A stretch of 64,000 nt of DNA. Source: Rhipidocladum racemiflorum. Lineage: Eukaryota > Streptophyta > Magnoliopsida > Poales > Poaceae. Positions within the stretch are counted from its first letter, which is position 1. Each line of letters begins with the position of its first letter. Below are positions 45,895 to 56,190 of the stretch, piece after piece. The notes under the pieces are model-generated. The model searched no databases. It was not told where the DNA came from and worked only from the letters and a program-made list of their open reading frames with translations. Location of the stretch: assembly GCA_036346355.1 (NCBI GenBank), contig CM070569.1, forward strand, positions 43,130,276-43,194,275, written 5' to 3'. Made by a program: the position numbers and the translations under genes.

Positions 45895-47940
45895 TAGAGG
45901 CGGCGGGACTACTTCCGCTTGCACGGATGGTGGAGGCCACACAGGGAGGACCACGTCGAAGGTGCGGATGGCGAGGTCATTGTCGCCGAGCGATCCCGAC
46001 GCTTCCTTCGACCGATCCTCCTTATCGCCCTCGTGGACCCGGGCTGGCCTGAGACGCATACCTTCCATCCGCCTGCGGAGAGATGACGCCGACTCGCAGG
46101 ATGTTTTGATCTCGACCGGCCTCCCAATCGCGGCGGCGGTTGTGCCACCGGAGGTGGATGACGGCGGCGTGGCGACCTTTTGCTCGGTTTGCGAGGAGTC
46201 CTCCCGCCGCACAGGGAGGCCGGCCAGCGACGCCCGCTACACCCACGGCAATGACGGTCCCACTCTCACGTGGCTTCGCCAATTCGAGGTATGTGTCGGC
46301 AAGGTTCAAAATTGGTTCGATTTATTTTATCTGTGTAACCAAAAACATTTCCTTCTTGCAGGTAACTAGGATGGCTGGGGACGCCACGGAGTACCAGGTG
46401 AGCCGGCACCTGGAGGCTTACCTGTTGTGGTTGTTCGGGTGGGTGATGTTCACCACGACCCATGGAGACAGCGTCGACGCTAGGCTTGTCCCGGTCGCAC
46501 GGGCCATAGCGGATGCTGCCCCCCATGAGGTTCCCGAGTACAGCTGGGGTTCAGCTGTACTTTGTGCCACCTACCGGGGTCTATGCGATGCATGCCTCAG
46601 GACGCGCCTCGGTTCGATCCTCTCCGGGTGCCCACTCCTGCTCATGCTATGGTCGTTCGAGCGCTTCCAGATTGGACGACCATGGGTTGACGACCAGTTG
46701 TAGGGCCCGGAGTTCTCTGAGGACACGGAGGTGGACCGCCCTACGATGGGCTCTCTTTGGTGCCGCAGACGAATACGAACATGTTTTTGCTACGCAATCT
46801 CGCTTTTACAACCTCTTTCGTATTAACTTTGTATCGGTACCTTCAGAGCCACAATGGGCTGGTCTGCAGTGCACGGAGTGTCTACGCCCACTTCACCGAG
46901 GCTTTCGACCTTTGCGGCGGAGCGTGTCCGGTGGGAGCCTTACACCTTATCGGAGGTTAGGAAGCGCGCACCACACGGTTTATCCATCCTGGCGCGCGAG
47001 ATCTGGTGTACTTGCACACACGGCGGAAGCTTGTGTGCGATGTGTACGTTGAGGATTACTCGGTTCACGGGTAATGAGGCACCGGGACTCGAGCAGAGGT
47101 CCCTGTTCCACGTGGCGTGCGTCCCCACAGAGACACACATGTCGGTAACATCACTCCCCTTACATTTCGAATGCAATTCATTGCACATGCTAACGTGTTT
47201 GCGACTTCGCGAGCATTCGAGGAGAGGTGGCCGCCGGACTAAGCTGGCCGTGAAAATGGCCCCTTGGGTGGAGCGATGGACTCGGGCACTACAAGACCGG
47301 GTTGCATTATGACGATATCGACATACAGGGATACCAGAGTACCTGCGGTGGTACTCCCACTTACGCGAGTACGCCTCTTGCCCCTCGGGCCGACCCAGAG
47401 GAGATCGTGACTGGCTCGTGCTCACGACACATATCCCACCCATGTTGCATCGGCGATGCACTTTGTGGTACGTAAACTAGGCAATCTACTCAATTTTGAA
47501 CGGCATGCAAGCATACATATATCTTACATCATGTCATCACTTTTAGGGCGACATGGGGCGAGAGATGGAGCAAGACTTGAGGTCCATGAGAGGCCGTTTG
47601 TGCGGGGTTGGAGACCTCGGGAGGACATCACGGCGTTCATGGATCGAATGATCGCGAAGACGGCGAGGATTGTGCGGGCCGTTTCTTGCCGGCATAGTTT
47701 TGACGCCTTGCCGGTGTGGGGTCGCATACGTCGGGCGTAAGATGCCAGGGAAGTCCGGATCAAGACACGACGGCCGCCGACGCCACCGCCACCGACACCC
47801 CGTTCATACCTACCACGCATTTGCCGCACCGCGCCGCCCAAGCGGCACCCTTCGGACCTAGGACGTCGTACCCGCCCATCCGCCACAGACCCGGCTGGCG
47901 GCTCGTCATGGCGGCAGCCGCCCGCTTCTTCGTGTCGTAA
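45895..47940 (+). pseudogene. Plant mobile domain (PMD, MAIN-like) gene carried by the MULE
   Basis: Exon 45895-46288 joins in phase to an exon starting at 46362 (donor GAG/GTATGT, acceptor TTGCAG/GTAACT), giving WLRQFE-VTRMAGDATEY. The PMD core follows: VSRHLEAYLLWLFGWVMF, a basic/acidic linker, YSWGSAVL, CDAC and LLMLWSFERFQIGRP, all hallmarks of the family that includes Arabidopsis MAIN and MAIL1. An in-frame TAG stands at 46701, after which DRPTMGSLWCRRR continues in the same frame. Further PMD blocks (HFTEAFDL, ERVRWEPYT, RAPHGLSI, HYDDIDIQGYQ) lie in shifting frames up to about 47450, so the gene is dead. PMD proteins are known both as cellular genes, with roles in silencing, and inside MULE and gypsy elements. 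Confidence 0.85.
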
Positions 47941-48791
47941 TATTCTCACTTAGGCATGCATTGCATTTTGTGGTAAGTAACTAATAGTCGTGTATGACAG
48001 GCCACGGGTTCGGATATGGCGGCGCAACATGGATGCCTACTCCTTTCTTCATTCCGACCCAGTGTGTTCAATATGCTTAATGGCGACATTACTAGACATT
48101 TTACTTTGAAATATATTCGCCACCGAATCGATCCGTAGTACTTCCAGGTTACCGTCCGGAGGGCCAGATTACGCCACACACGCAAAGTGACGACTTCGAC
48201 ACGGTTATCTTTGGACCGACGCATCCGGACGTCTGTTTGGGTCGCACCCGAGCGCCCCACGCCTACACACCCTCTGCACCCGAAGTTACGCTAGCCGCAC
48301 TGTACCACTGAGCTTGGAGCCGGATCGTGCAGCCATCAGACCGGTGGTCCCCTTCACGGCCCAGACGTCGAGCTGCAGATGCACCACGACAGAAGAGGCG
48401 TACCAGACCTCGTGCACAGGGGCAAGCAGGTGACCAGGGAGCGGGAGGTGACCAGGAGAGGGAGGTGACCAGGAGAGGGAGGTGACCAGGGGAGAGGGCT
48501 ACGACGAGCTCGACGATTGAGTCTTGTATTGCTACGTTGTATTTACGCCTTTGTAATGTTTGTTGTTGATTGTACATTTCGCCGACCTTTTGTCAAATCA
48601 AACTCGTGTAATAATTTCTTATTTCACACAGAATGAAAAGAGTCAGAAGAATCTGATGATCGCGGATATCAACTCTCTATGCATATAAAAATAAAAGAGA
48701 AAAACAAGAAAAGAAGAGAACAGAAGAGAAAAACAAGAAAAGAAGATAAATGAAAGAGAAAAACAAGATAAGAATAGAAATTAGAAGACTT
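47941..48791 (+). other. Region after the PMD core, with a GGTGACCAGGAGAGGGA minisatellite
   Basis: 48020-48525 has coding-like composition ending in GDQERE-type repeats and may be the decayed C terminus of the PMD protein. At 48428-48500 a unit of about 18 bp, GGTGACCAGGAGAGGGA, is repeated about four times. From 48600 a GAAAA-rich stretch (AGAGAAAAACAAGAAAAG) repeats three to four times. Confidence 0.5.
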
Positions 48792-49975
48792 GCTATTTGG
48801 TAAACAGACTGACATATTATGTAAAAAAATCCCATTTTCAACTCTCTTTGCATATAATTTCTCTACGCCCAATAACCCTAACTATTGTAGTCGGCGTGCC
48901 AACCCTAACGGCGAAGGATTTTGGGCGGCCGGAAAAGCGTGTTGATAGTTTTTTTTTGGCCGAATGTAGCAGATTTGCTATTTGGTATACGGACTGCCAT
49001 ATTCTATAATAAAATCCCAGTTTCAACTCCCTTTGCATATAAGTTCTCTACGCCCAATAACCCTAACTATTATAGTCGCGCGCAAACCCTAACGACGAAG
49101 GATTTTGGGCGGCCCGGGAAAAAGTGTGTTGGAAGTTTTTTTTTGGGCCGAATGGACCAGATTTGCTATTTGGTATACGGACTGCCATATTCTGTAAAAA
49201 AATCCCAGTTTCAACTCTCTTTGCATATAAGTTCTCGACGCCCAATAACCCTAACTATTATAGTCGCGCGCGAACCCTAACGACGAAGGATTTTGGGCGG
49301 CCCGGGAAAAAGCGTGTTCAAAGTTTTTTTTTGGCCGAATGTAGCAGATTTGCTATTTGGTATACGGACTGCCATATTCTGTAAAAAAATCCCAGTTTCA
49401 ACTCCCTTTGCATATAAGTTCTCGACGCCCAATAACCCTAACTATTATAGTCGCGCGCGAACCCTAACGACGAAGGATTTTGGGCGGCCCGGGAAAAAGC
49501 GTGTTGGAAGTTTTTTTTTGGGCCGAATGGACCAGATTTGCTATTTGGTATACGGACTGCCATATTCTGTAAAAAAATCCCAGTTTCAACTCTCTTTGCA
49601 TATAAGTTCTCGACGCCCAATAACCCTAACTATTATAGTTGCGCGCGAACCCTAACGACGAAGGATTTTGGGCGGCCCGAGAAAAAGCGTGTTGAAAGTT
49701 TTTTTTTGGCCGAATGTAGCAGATTTGCTATTTGGTATACGGACTGCCATATTCTATAAAAAAATCCCAGTTTCAACTCCCTTTGCATATAAGTTCTCTC
49801 GCCCAATAACCCTAACTATTATAGTCGCGCGAACCCTAACGACGAAGGATTTTGGGCGGCCGGGAAAAACGTGTTGGAAGTTTTTTGGGCCGAATGGACC
49901 AGATTTGCTATTTGGTATACGGACTGCCATATTCGTAAAAATCCCAGTTTCAACTCTCTTTGCAATTGTAAAAAT
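48792..49975 (+). repeat. Satellite-like array, about 187-bp unit, alternating A/B dimers
   Basis: The anchor GCTATTTGGTA occurs at 48792, 48977, 49165, 49352, 49540, 49727 and 49907 (spacing 185, 188, 187, 188, 187, 180). Each unit contains CCCAATAACCCTAACTATT and AACCCTAACGACGAAGGATT, with an AACCCTAA telo-box-like core. Units alternate: one type carries GAATGTAGCAGATTTGC and CTCCCTTTGC, the other GAATGGACCAGATTTGC and CTCTCTTTGC, so the true repeat is a dimer of about 375 bp. No coding constraint is visible. Confidence 0.95.
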
Positions 49976-50260
49976 GCGATCAAATGAATGCTTCGCATTG
50001 CATCGCTGAGTCATCTGTCAAAGCATAGCTGCCAAAGCCTAATCGGCACCTCCTCCCAGCTACAAAGCTGCATGCATTTGTCGGTACCAAGCACGCAGAG
50101 TTGCAAAGGAACTGATGCTCACGGATTCATTCTTGCTTCACGTATGTCGCTCTATTAATGCAGGCTATTTAACCCCTCCTCCTTCCCAACATTGCATCAA
50201 CCAAACCCTTTGCTCCAATACAACGAAGAACCAGCCCGGCAATCCACACGAGCAGCACCA
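49976..50260 (+). promoter_or_regulatory. Probable promoter and 5' UTR of the GRF-finger gene
   Basis: Single-copy sequence between the array and the ATG. TATTTAA (50163-50169), about 95 bp upstream of the ATG, is a possible TATA-like site. Confidence 0.3.
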
Positions 50261-50745
50261 ATGGAGTTTCCCTCGCCCCCTAGGAACAGCGTTGTCCAAA
50301 CCATCCCCGAAGGCACGGAGGTCCCCATGTGCCTATGCGGGGATCCTTGCCGCTTCCGACAGTCCGTAGACAACTCATACACATACGGTATGAGGTAATC
50401 GAGCTGCCGCAACCACGACTCTGAGCCAACGGCGGGATGCGGATGGGGCGAGAGAAGGCGGTATGTTCGTACTGCACTGCGTGTTGAATCGAACTGCATG
50501 TGTCTAACACGATGTGATGTGACCAATTGCAGCCTCCATCGTGCGAGTTCATCCGATTCTCTGACGCGGAACAAACTCCCGAGATGGACAGGAGGCGGAA
50601 TCGGGAGTACTCACATCGGAGTGCTATCGTGGAGCAGCAGTGGCGTGAGGAGGAACAGGAGGAGAAGCGCAAGCAGCATCTGGAACAGATGCGTGTACAG
50701 AGGAGGTTTAACGACAAATGGCCATGCCGCGGAGAGGGAGGCTGA
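50261..50745 (+). pseudogene. GRF-type zinc-finger/coiled-coil gene in the MULE
   Basis: From ATG 50261 the protein reads MEFPSPPRNS, then VPMCLCGDPCRFRQSVDNSY and TYGMR, matching the GRF-type finger (C-x-C-G-x-x-C ... TYG-x-R-[FY]). An in-frame TAA at 50396 stands where the aromatic residue is expected; the frame continues SSCRNHD, which supplies the next cysteine. A probable intron (50461 to about 50526) leads to PPSCEFIRFSDAEQ, with the last cysteine and the aspartate-rich end, followed by a charged coiled coil (EEQEEKRKQHLEQM). Such short GRF-finger proteins with a coiled coil accompany PMD and transposon genes in grasses. The stop codon and an uncertain splice phase make this copy non-functional. 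Its role in transposition is unknown. Confidence 0.7.
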
Positions 50746-51689
50746 GTGCGAGAGAAAGCGTGAGAGGGCGGCTAGGGCCAGGGCGGCAGGAGCTGAAGGG
50801 TTGCGTAAGGGAAAATATCCTCTGTGCTCTCAGTAAAGTGTACGATTTAATGCTCTTGTTGTTGTTGCATTTCCTAAGGCATGTTAGGTTTAGTCGGTAT
50901 ACTCGTTAGAGTGCCGTACATGCCATTGTTGTTTACCATTTGTGCGTGACTTTGGATCTTGTCGGATTTGTATAGTTCGTTTCGTTGAATTCATTTCGAT
51001 ATATCACCTAATTACTACAATCGTAACAAAGAATGAAATTTCTTCAAATGAACATAAATGTTATCTTTACAATCAGGATGAGTATGACGGGTCATACGGA
51101 CAAGCTAATTAAGCACAGTAGTCAAATATTCATATTCCCGGACGACGGGACAGCGCAGGGCTGCTGCCGCGGCAACACGCGGGACGGCAGGCGGCAGTAG
51201 CGGAGGACGGGAAAAAATTCTGATATGGCGAAATTATTATTTTTATGTACCTTTATTATCCGTTATTGTTCCTTGGACATGTGCATCTTCTATCCTAATC
51301 TTAACATCAATTTTAAGGTAAGGTAATAGGATATCATCCTATTCTCATTTCGATAGTACGTGTATTATAGTGGCGGAGGACGGAGTAAAATTATGATGCG
51401 GCAAAATCGGTAGGATGGAATATTAAACAATATCGTAATGCCAAAAAAATTCATAAAGAGTATATAAGGAGCAAAGTATTCGAGTTCAATCTACTGGACA
51501 TCTTGCTAACGTCGCCGGCATGGCGGCGGCGAGGGTATTTTTGCAAATTTTTATTATTGTTGTATATTTCTGATATTTATTATTTATCCGATGTATATTT
51601 GAGCATTTTTTCCGTTTCATTCGGAGGTTCCAAAGTAACAAAACCACATTAATCTATTCATTTTTGCAAATTTTGAAAAAAAAATGCTA
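50746..51689 (+). other. MULE 3' noncoding region
   Basis: AT-rich sequence between the GRF-finger gene and the right terminal repeat. I see no gene. GC-rich GACGGGACAGCG...GACGGGAAAA blocks lie at 51135-51215, and a related GGCGGAGGACGG occurs at 51372. Confidence 0.5.
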
Positions 51690-52144
51690 ACGAAAAATGT
51701 TTCCCCTTTTTTCTTTTCCTTTCTTTTTTTCCTTTTCCTTTTTTTTCTTTTCCTTTCTTTCTTTCCTTATTTTTCTTTTTTTTTCCTTTCCTCCTATTTT
51801 TCTTTTCCTTTCTTTCTTTTCTTTCTTTCTTCTCTTCTCTTCTCTCTTTCGATCGCTGGATTTGGGCCACCGCCTGCTCACGCCTTTGCCGCCCGCGCGC
51901 CGCGCTTTGCCCGCGCTTGCGCGCTGCCGTCGCGCCTCGGGCGTGACACCTCCTCGCCGTCGCGCCGGGCGCTGAATTGCTTACAATGAGGTGGCGCGAT
52001 TGCTCCATCTCGCGCTGACGTGGCGCGACTTGCTCCAATCTCGCGCTGACGTGTAGCGAAAAGAGTCTACTTCTGTAAAAAAAAATTATGAACGTATATA
52101 ATTGTAATACACAAATAAAAATTGATTATTTATAAAAAAAATTC
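51690..52144 (-). repeat. Right terminal inverted repeat of the MULE
   Basis: Mirror of the left end: a pyrimidine tract (51700-51850, the complement of the left GAA-rich tract), a GC-rich block, the repeated phrases TCGCGCTGACGTG and GGCGCGA, and the AT-rich outer 70 bp ending TATAAAAAAAATTC at 52144. Confidence 0.85.
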
Positions 52145-52153
52145 GAAGAGCGA

Positions 52154-52719
52154 CGGGATTGAGCGGTGGCTTCGGCCGGGAGGGCCAAAGCGGCTCACTT
52201 CGATTACTCGGCTCTTCTTTGAAGTTCTTGGGATGGAATTTGGAGCTAGCTCGGTTGCTTCGATCGGCCAGCGTGGCCTCAACGCAGGGAAGAAACAAAG
52301 CGAGAGGAGATTCTAGAAGTGCTAGAGGGATGGAGGATAACCTTAGCTTTGATTTGTAAGTTGCGGCATTGGTGGAGGAGAAGAGACTAAAGAAAAGAAA
52401 CAAAGGTGTCGGTTCTCGGATGGCTACGTGAGCTCTGAAGAAAACAATGAGGGTATGGTGGAAGTTCAAGTCGGTGCCGCAAGGCTTGACTGGATTCACA
52501 TGGTATTGGGAGTAGTTCAAGGGTCAAATTTACTTTGGTAAAAAGTTTTGGTACCAATTTACTTTTACTCTTTTACTTTTTACCCTTTTACTATTTTACT
52601 AATTGATTTCCTTTTTGAAATCCAAATTAAAGAGTAAAAATTTCATAATTTGAGATTTTTGGTTCAAACAAAATTTTGAATTGCACATTTTCTGCTAGGC
52701 CCATTTTCGGGATGTTACA
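52154..52719 (-). mobile_element. Long solo LTR, right segment
   Basis: Continuation of the LTR interrupted by the MULE. It ends GGGATGTTACA, so the minus-strand start is TGTAACATCCC, the same beginning as the solo LTR ending at 7384. The CTCTC duplication follows at 52720-52724. Confidence 0.75.
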
Positions 52720-52724
52720 CTCTC

Positions 52725-52821
52725 TCCCTCTTCTAATCCCTCTCTCTTCTCTAATCCCTCTCCTCCCTACTGCCGGCATTCTCTCCCCTCTAGCCGAGCT
52801 ACTCTAATGGAGGTGCTCTAG
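52725..52821 (-). repeat. Outer gypsy-type LTR, right segment
   Basis: CT-rich sequence continuing the microsatellite at 36084. The end at 52821 is inferred because ATCGAT at 52822-52827 repeats ATCGAT at 33716-33721, and because CACTA intron sequence follows. The end does not carry the canonical CA, so the boundary is tentative. Confidence 0.4.
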
Positions 52822-52842
52822 ATCGATTTAAGTACTTTTCAG

Positions 52843-55800
52843 TGGCTTAAACACAAAGTGGTAAAATACAACAAACTTGGTTAACCCATTGGGATAGAAG
52901 GTGGAGTGTTAAGCCAATTTCTAGGGACACTAGTAAGAAATGGAGGTTATAGTCCATTATACATAGAGGACTGGAGAAAGCTAAAAGAGGATGGTGGAGA
53001 CTTAACAATACTTCAATGTGTAGAGGTCTGTAGAATATGATAACATATTATAAATATTGTGCTCTAATTATGGTTGCTTCTACCTTATGTACAATGGCAA
53101 CATAGAATTTTACCTTTATTTCTTATTTTAGACAAAGTTCGTGTAGCCTCGGACATGTGACAAATGGATATTGAAGACAATCGGAAGAGATTAGAGGCGA
53201 TACAAGGCAACATTGAAGAAAAAAAATTTAATCCGAAGAAGAAAAGATCCTTTTTGTATAGGTTGTGCCCAGATGATGTTGATGAAGATCAATGGGTTGC
53301 ACTTGTTAAATATTGGAAGTCAAAAAAAGGAAAGGTAATACAAATGCAAACAATATTTATACTATTGCTTCATTTAAATTTGTATAGTCATGCCAATGTT
53401 AAATAATACATGGATGGTGTGATTTAATTAGTAGTACATTGCTTTCATAATAGGCCCTTAGTGAGAAGAACAAACAAAGTCATGCTATGTTGAAGAATCC
53501 CCATTCAGCAGGGACAAAGAGTTATGCCCGTTGGGCTGAGGACTTTGTGAGTCATTTTGTTTTGTACTTCCACTAAATATTATTATTCATGTTTATAAGT
53601 TGGAAATGTTGTTTTGTTTTCCTGTCTTGTTTAGTTAACATGCTAATATGCTAATATACTTGGTTGCCATTTTGGATATAATTCATTCCATTGTTGGGCA
53701 CAAGGGGTTTGCAATGGGCAATGCATATTATCATACTGCCCAAGCTCCCACTACAAAATATTTGTTGTTCTAATGTACATTATAGTTGTGTTTTCTTTTC
53801 TATATAGAAGTTGAGGAAATAGCTATAGCTCTAATCAATTCATTAAAGACCTAACAAGTATTCGCTTCATGCATGTCTTTCTCATCAACCAACTTGGCTG
53901 CTGCATTGAAAAACTTTTCTTAATAAAATTGTGTTTGATAATTTTCGTAGCAACACATGGGCATCTAACTAGTTTATCTTTATGTTGTTGTACCCCCTAA
54001 TGTTTTTAGAGACAAGATGATCCTAAAAAGAAGCAGCCGCATAGAGCAAATGTTTACTTAGCAACTCACAAAAGAAAGAGGGCAAAGGTAAACATGAGCA
54101 AGTGGTATGCTTTATACACAATTCTTTCCCAGATATCAAGTTATTATTTCCTCTAACATATAGAGTACCCATGCATTGTTCATTTCTAGGCTGCATTGGA
54201 AAACCTCATTGATGAAGAACCAATGTTGGCACAAAATGACCAAGGAAGATTTGCATGGAAAGGTGATGCATTGCATCAAGTATTGGGCAAAGAAAAACCT
54301 GGGCAAGTGCATGGCATGGGATTGCTTCCTGTGCCTAAAAAAGTCTATGACCATACATCACAGCAGCTTAAGAACATAATTATTACTACAATAAATGGCT
54401 CATCATCTGAGGAAGGGATGCATGTTGTGGAAGAAGTAGAAGAGTTGAGCGAACAAGTGAAGAAACAAGCTCTACTTATTCAAGAATTGCTAAACAAGCA
54501 GGCAAGCCTTGGGAACAAGGAACAAGTAGTGGTAATTATGATTTTATTTGTGAGCAATAGTGGTAATTATGATTTTATTTTTGACTTTCATATAGAAATT
54601 TCACTCATACTTGATATACTTTTTGTAGTTGAATTTCCAAACAACTAATCTTGACAAAGTTCAACAGCAAGTAGTTCATTCTAAAAGAAAGGTATTTGTC
54701 AAAATTTTAATCCAATCTTGGCTCTCTTCAATTTCACTTGAGCATTATTTAAATATGCAGAGAGTTCAGTGTGATGCACCAGATTTAGAAGAATCAATGA
54801 GTGGGCAAAGAGGTATATTAATGGTAATTGACAAATTATTACAATTTTACCTTTCTACATTCATACTTATACATAATAATTAATGTTTATCCATTCGACT
54901 ATAGAACAAAGAAATATGCATGGGCCAACAAATCATACATGAGGATAATCATCTATTATTTTCTAGTAAAAAGGTTAGGACATTTCTATTACTCATTTTA
55001 TAAATACACTATAGATAGTTGATTTACATAGTTGTACGATGGAACAGTTACCATTCCAAGAAGGATCATCATCACCACCATGCATTAGTCCTGATTTCCA
55101 ACAAGAGGTAATTCTTATGTGTTGAGAAATCCGCTAGTTAGTAGTGTTAAATCCATGTGACTATGACATTGTTGTGAAACTTACACTAATTAGCCAAAGT
55201 TGATACAAAATATTTACTACATTAGTTGCTGATGAATTGTTTATGATTTACAGAGAGTAAACAATTGAAGGTCTGGTGGTAGTATACATGTCAAACATTA
55301 TGATTAAGTTGAAGTGCAATTTAACAACCATGAACAATGTTGTTCAATCCTGATACTTAAGGAATAATCTTCAATTAATATGAAAAGGAAGGTAACAAAT
55401 TTCAGTGATGAAGATCACCCACTATGTATTTCAATCGAGTTTCAATTCACTTTTATACTTAGAATATATTCCGATGATCACACCAAAAGAATGTCTTTAA
55501 TTTTGACAAGCATTTGTTCTAATTTGTTGTGTATTGCCTTACCAATCGTTTTCTCATTTGTAGTTTGATATGCAAAGAACAAATTCTATTGAAGGTAGAA
55601 AAATGATGTTATCGCAGGTAAGATTATCTATCCCATATATTTGTTTGTAGAGAAAACGCAATGTGAATTTTAGGCACAAAATTGCTAGTGTACGTGTTAC
55701 AAATTGTATCTTATCTCTCCATAGATGAATAAGAAGCGGCAAAATTTACAACAGAATATAAACAATACACAACAACAAGGCACTCAAAAGAAGACTCCAC

Positions 55801-56190
55801 AACACAAGTCTTTAAAGCAGAGGCAGCCATCTCCAATGAAGGTACGAAAACATCACAAAAAATTATTGGATTCTAGTTGATACAACTAATTCATGTTTTT
55901 TATTTACTCATTTGACTATATTAATGCTAATATAGGCTGGTACCATAGTAATTCTCAAGACTGCGACATATCCAAATAAAGAATCTGTGGCATGTACTAC
56001 GTTTTTTAGTAGTGATCCACATGCAATAGATGATGATGTTGAGATAGGTAACCAATTTATGAAAGTGATCATCAATTATCCTGTTGTGGAAAAAGAGGAG
56101 TTAGTAAGACCAATCAAGCGCTGCAAGACAATTGGCGATGCCCATGTGGAAGCAAGACCGATTGCTTGGCCTTCCTTTTATGTATGTTAA
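52843..56190 (+). pseudogene. CACTA TNPA-like (Transposase_24-type) gene, 5' truncated, multi-exon
   Basis: Exons with GT-AG borders and phase-0 junctions are: 52843-53025; about 53132-53334; 53454-53546; 54010-54087; 54190-54531; 54629-54691; 54761-54823; about 55040-55107; 55564-55617; 55725-55841; 55936-56190. The first gives GGVLSQFLGTLVRNGGY after one stop; the next give DEDQWVALVKYWKSKKGK, SEKNKQSHAMLKNPHSAGTK and YARWAEDF, the conserved plant transposase (Ptta/En/Spm) block. Then come VLGKEKPGQVHGMG and a coiled coil, and the last exon starts AGTIVILKTATYPNKESVA and ends IAWPSFYVC, resembling the DUF8039-type domain seen in this family. The protein would bind subterminal repeats. A TAA in exon 1, a TGA in exon 2 and the missing 5' end make it defective. 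Confidence 0.82.

Larger units (their letters stand above)
40973..52144 (+). mobile_element. Complete Mutator-like element (MULE), 11,172 bp, with PMD and GRF-finger cargo
   Basis: The two ends are long terminal inverted repeats. The left begins GAATTTTTTTTATAAATA, and the right end in reverse complement begins with the same 18 bases. The first 70 bases agree at about 90%, and similarity continues through CGCGCCACGT-rich sequence into purine-rich tracts, about 450-550 bp in all. Both sides are flanked by GAAGAGCGA (40964-40972 and 52145-52153), a perfect 9-bp target duplication as made by MULE transposases. Internally on the plus strand lie a transposase, a plant mobile domain gene, a satellite-like array and a GRF zinc-finger gene. 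The target is the long gypsy LTR. All three genes are broken while the duplication is perfect, so transposition in trans is likely. Confidence 0.93.

Noticed and set aside
48792..49975. Regular repeat array resembling a CRISPR locus
   Set aside because: The whole unit of about 187 bp is repeated with no unique spacers, and the context is a plant transposon.
51658..52038. Lys/Glu-rich and Phe-rich frames
   Set aside because: They are the mirror of the same purine tract in the right terminal repeat.
53744..53760. CCACTACAAAATATTTG as a left CACTA terminus
   Set aside because: It lies within an intron of the CACTA gene and does not match the right terminus CACTACGTCAGG.
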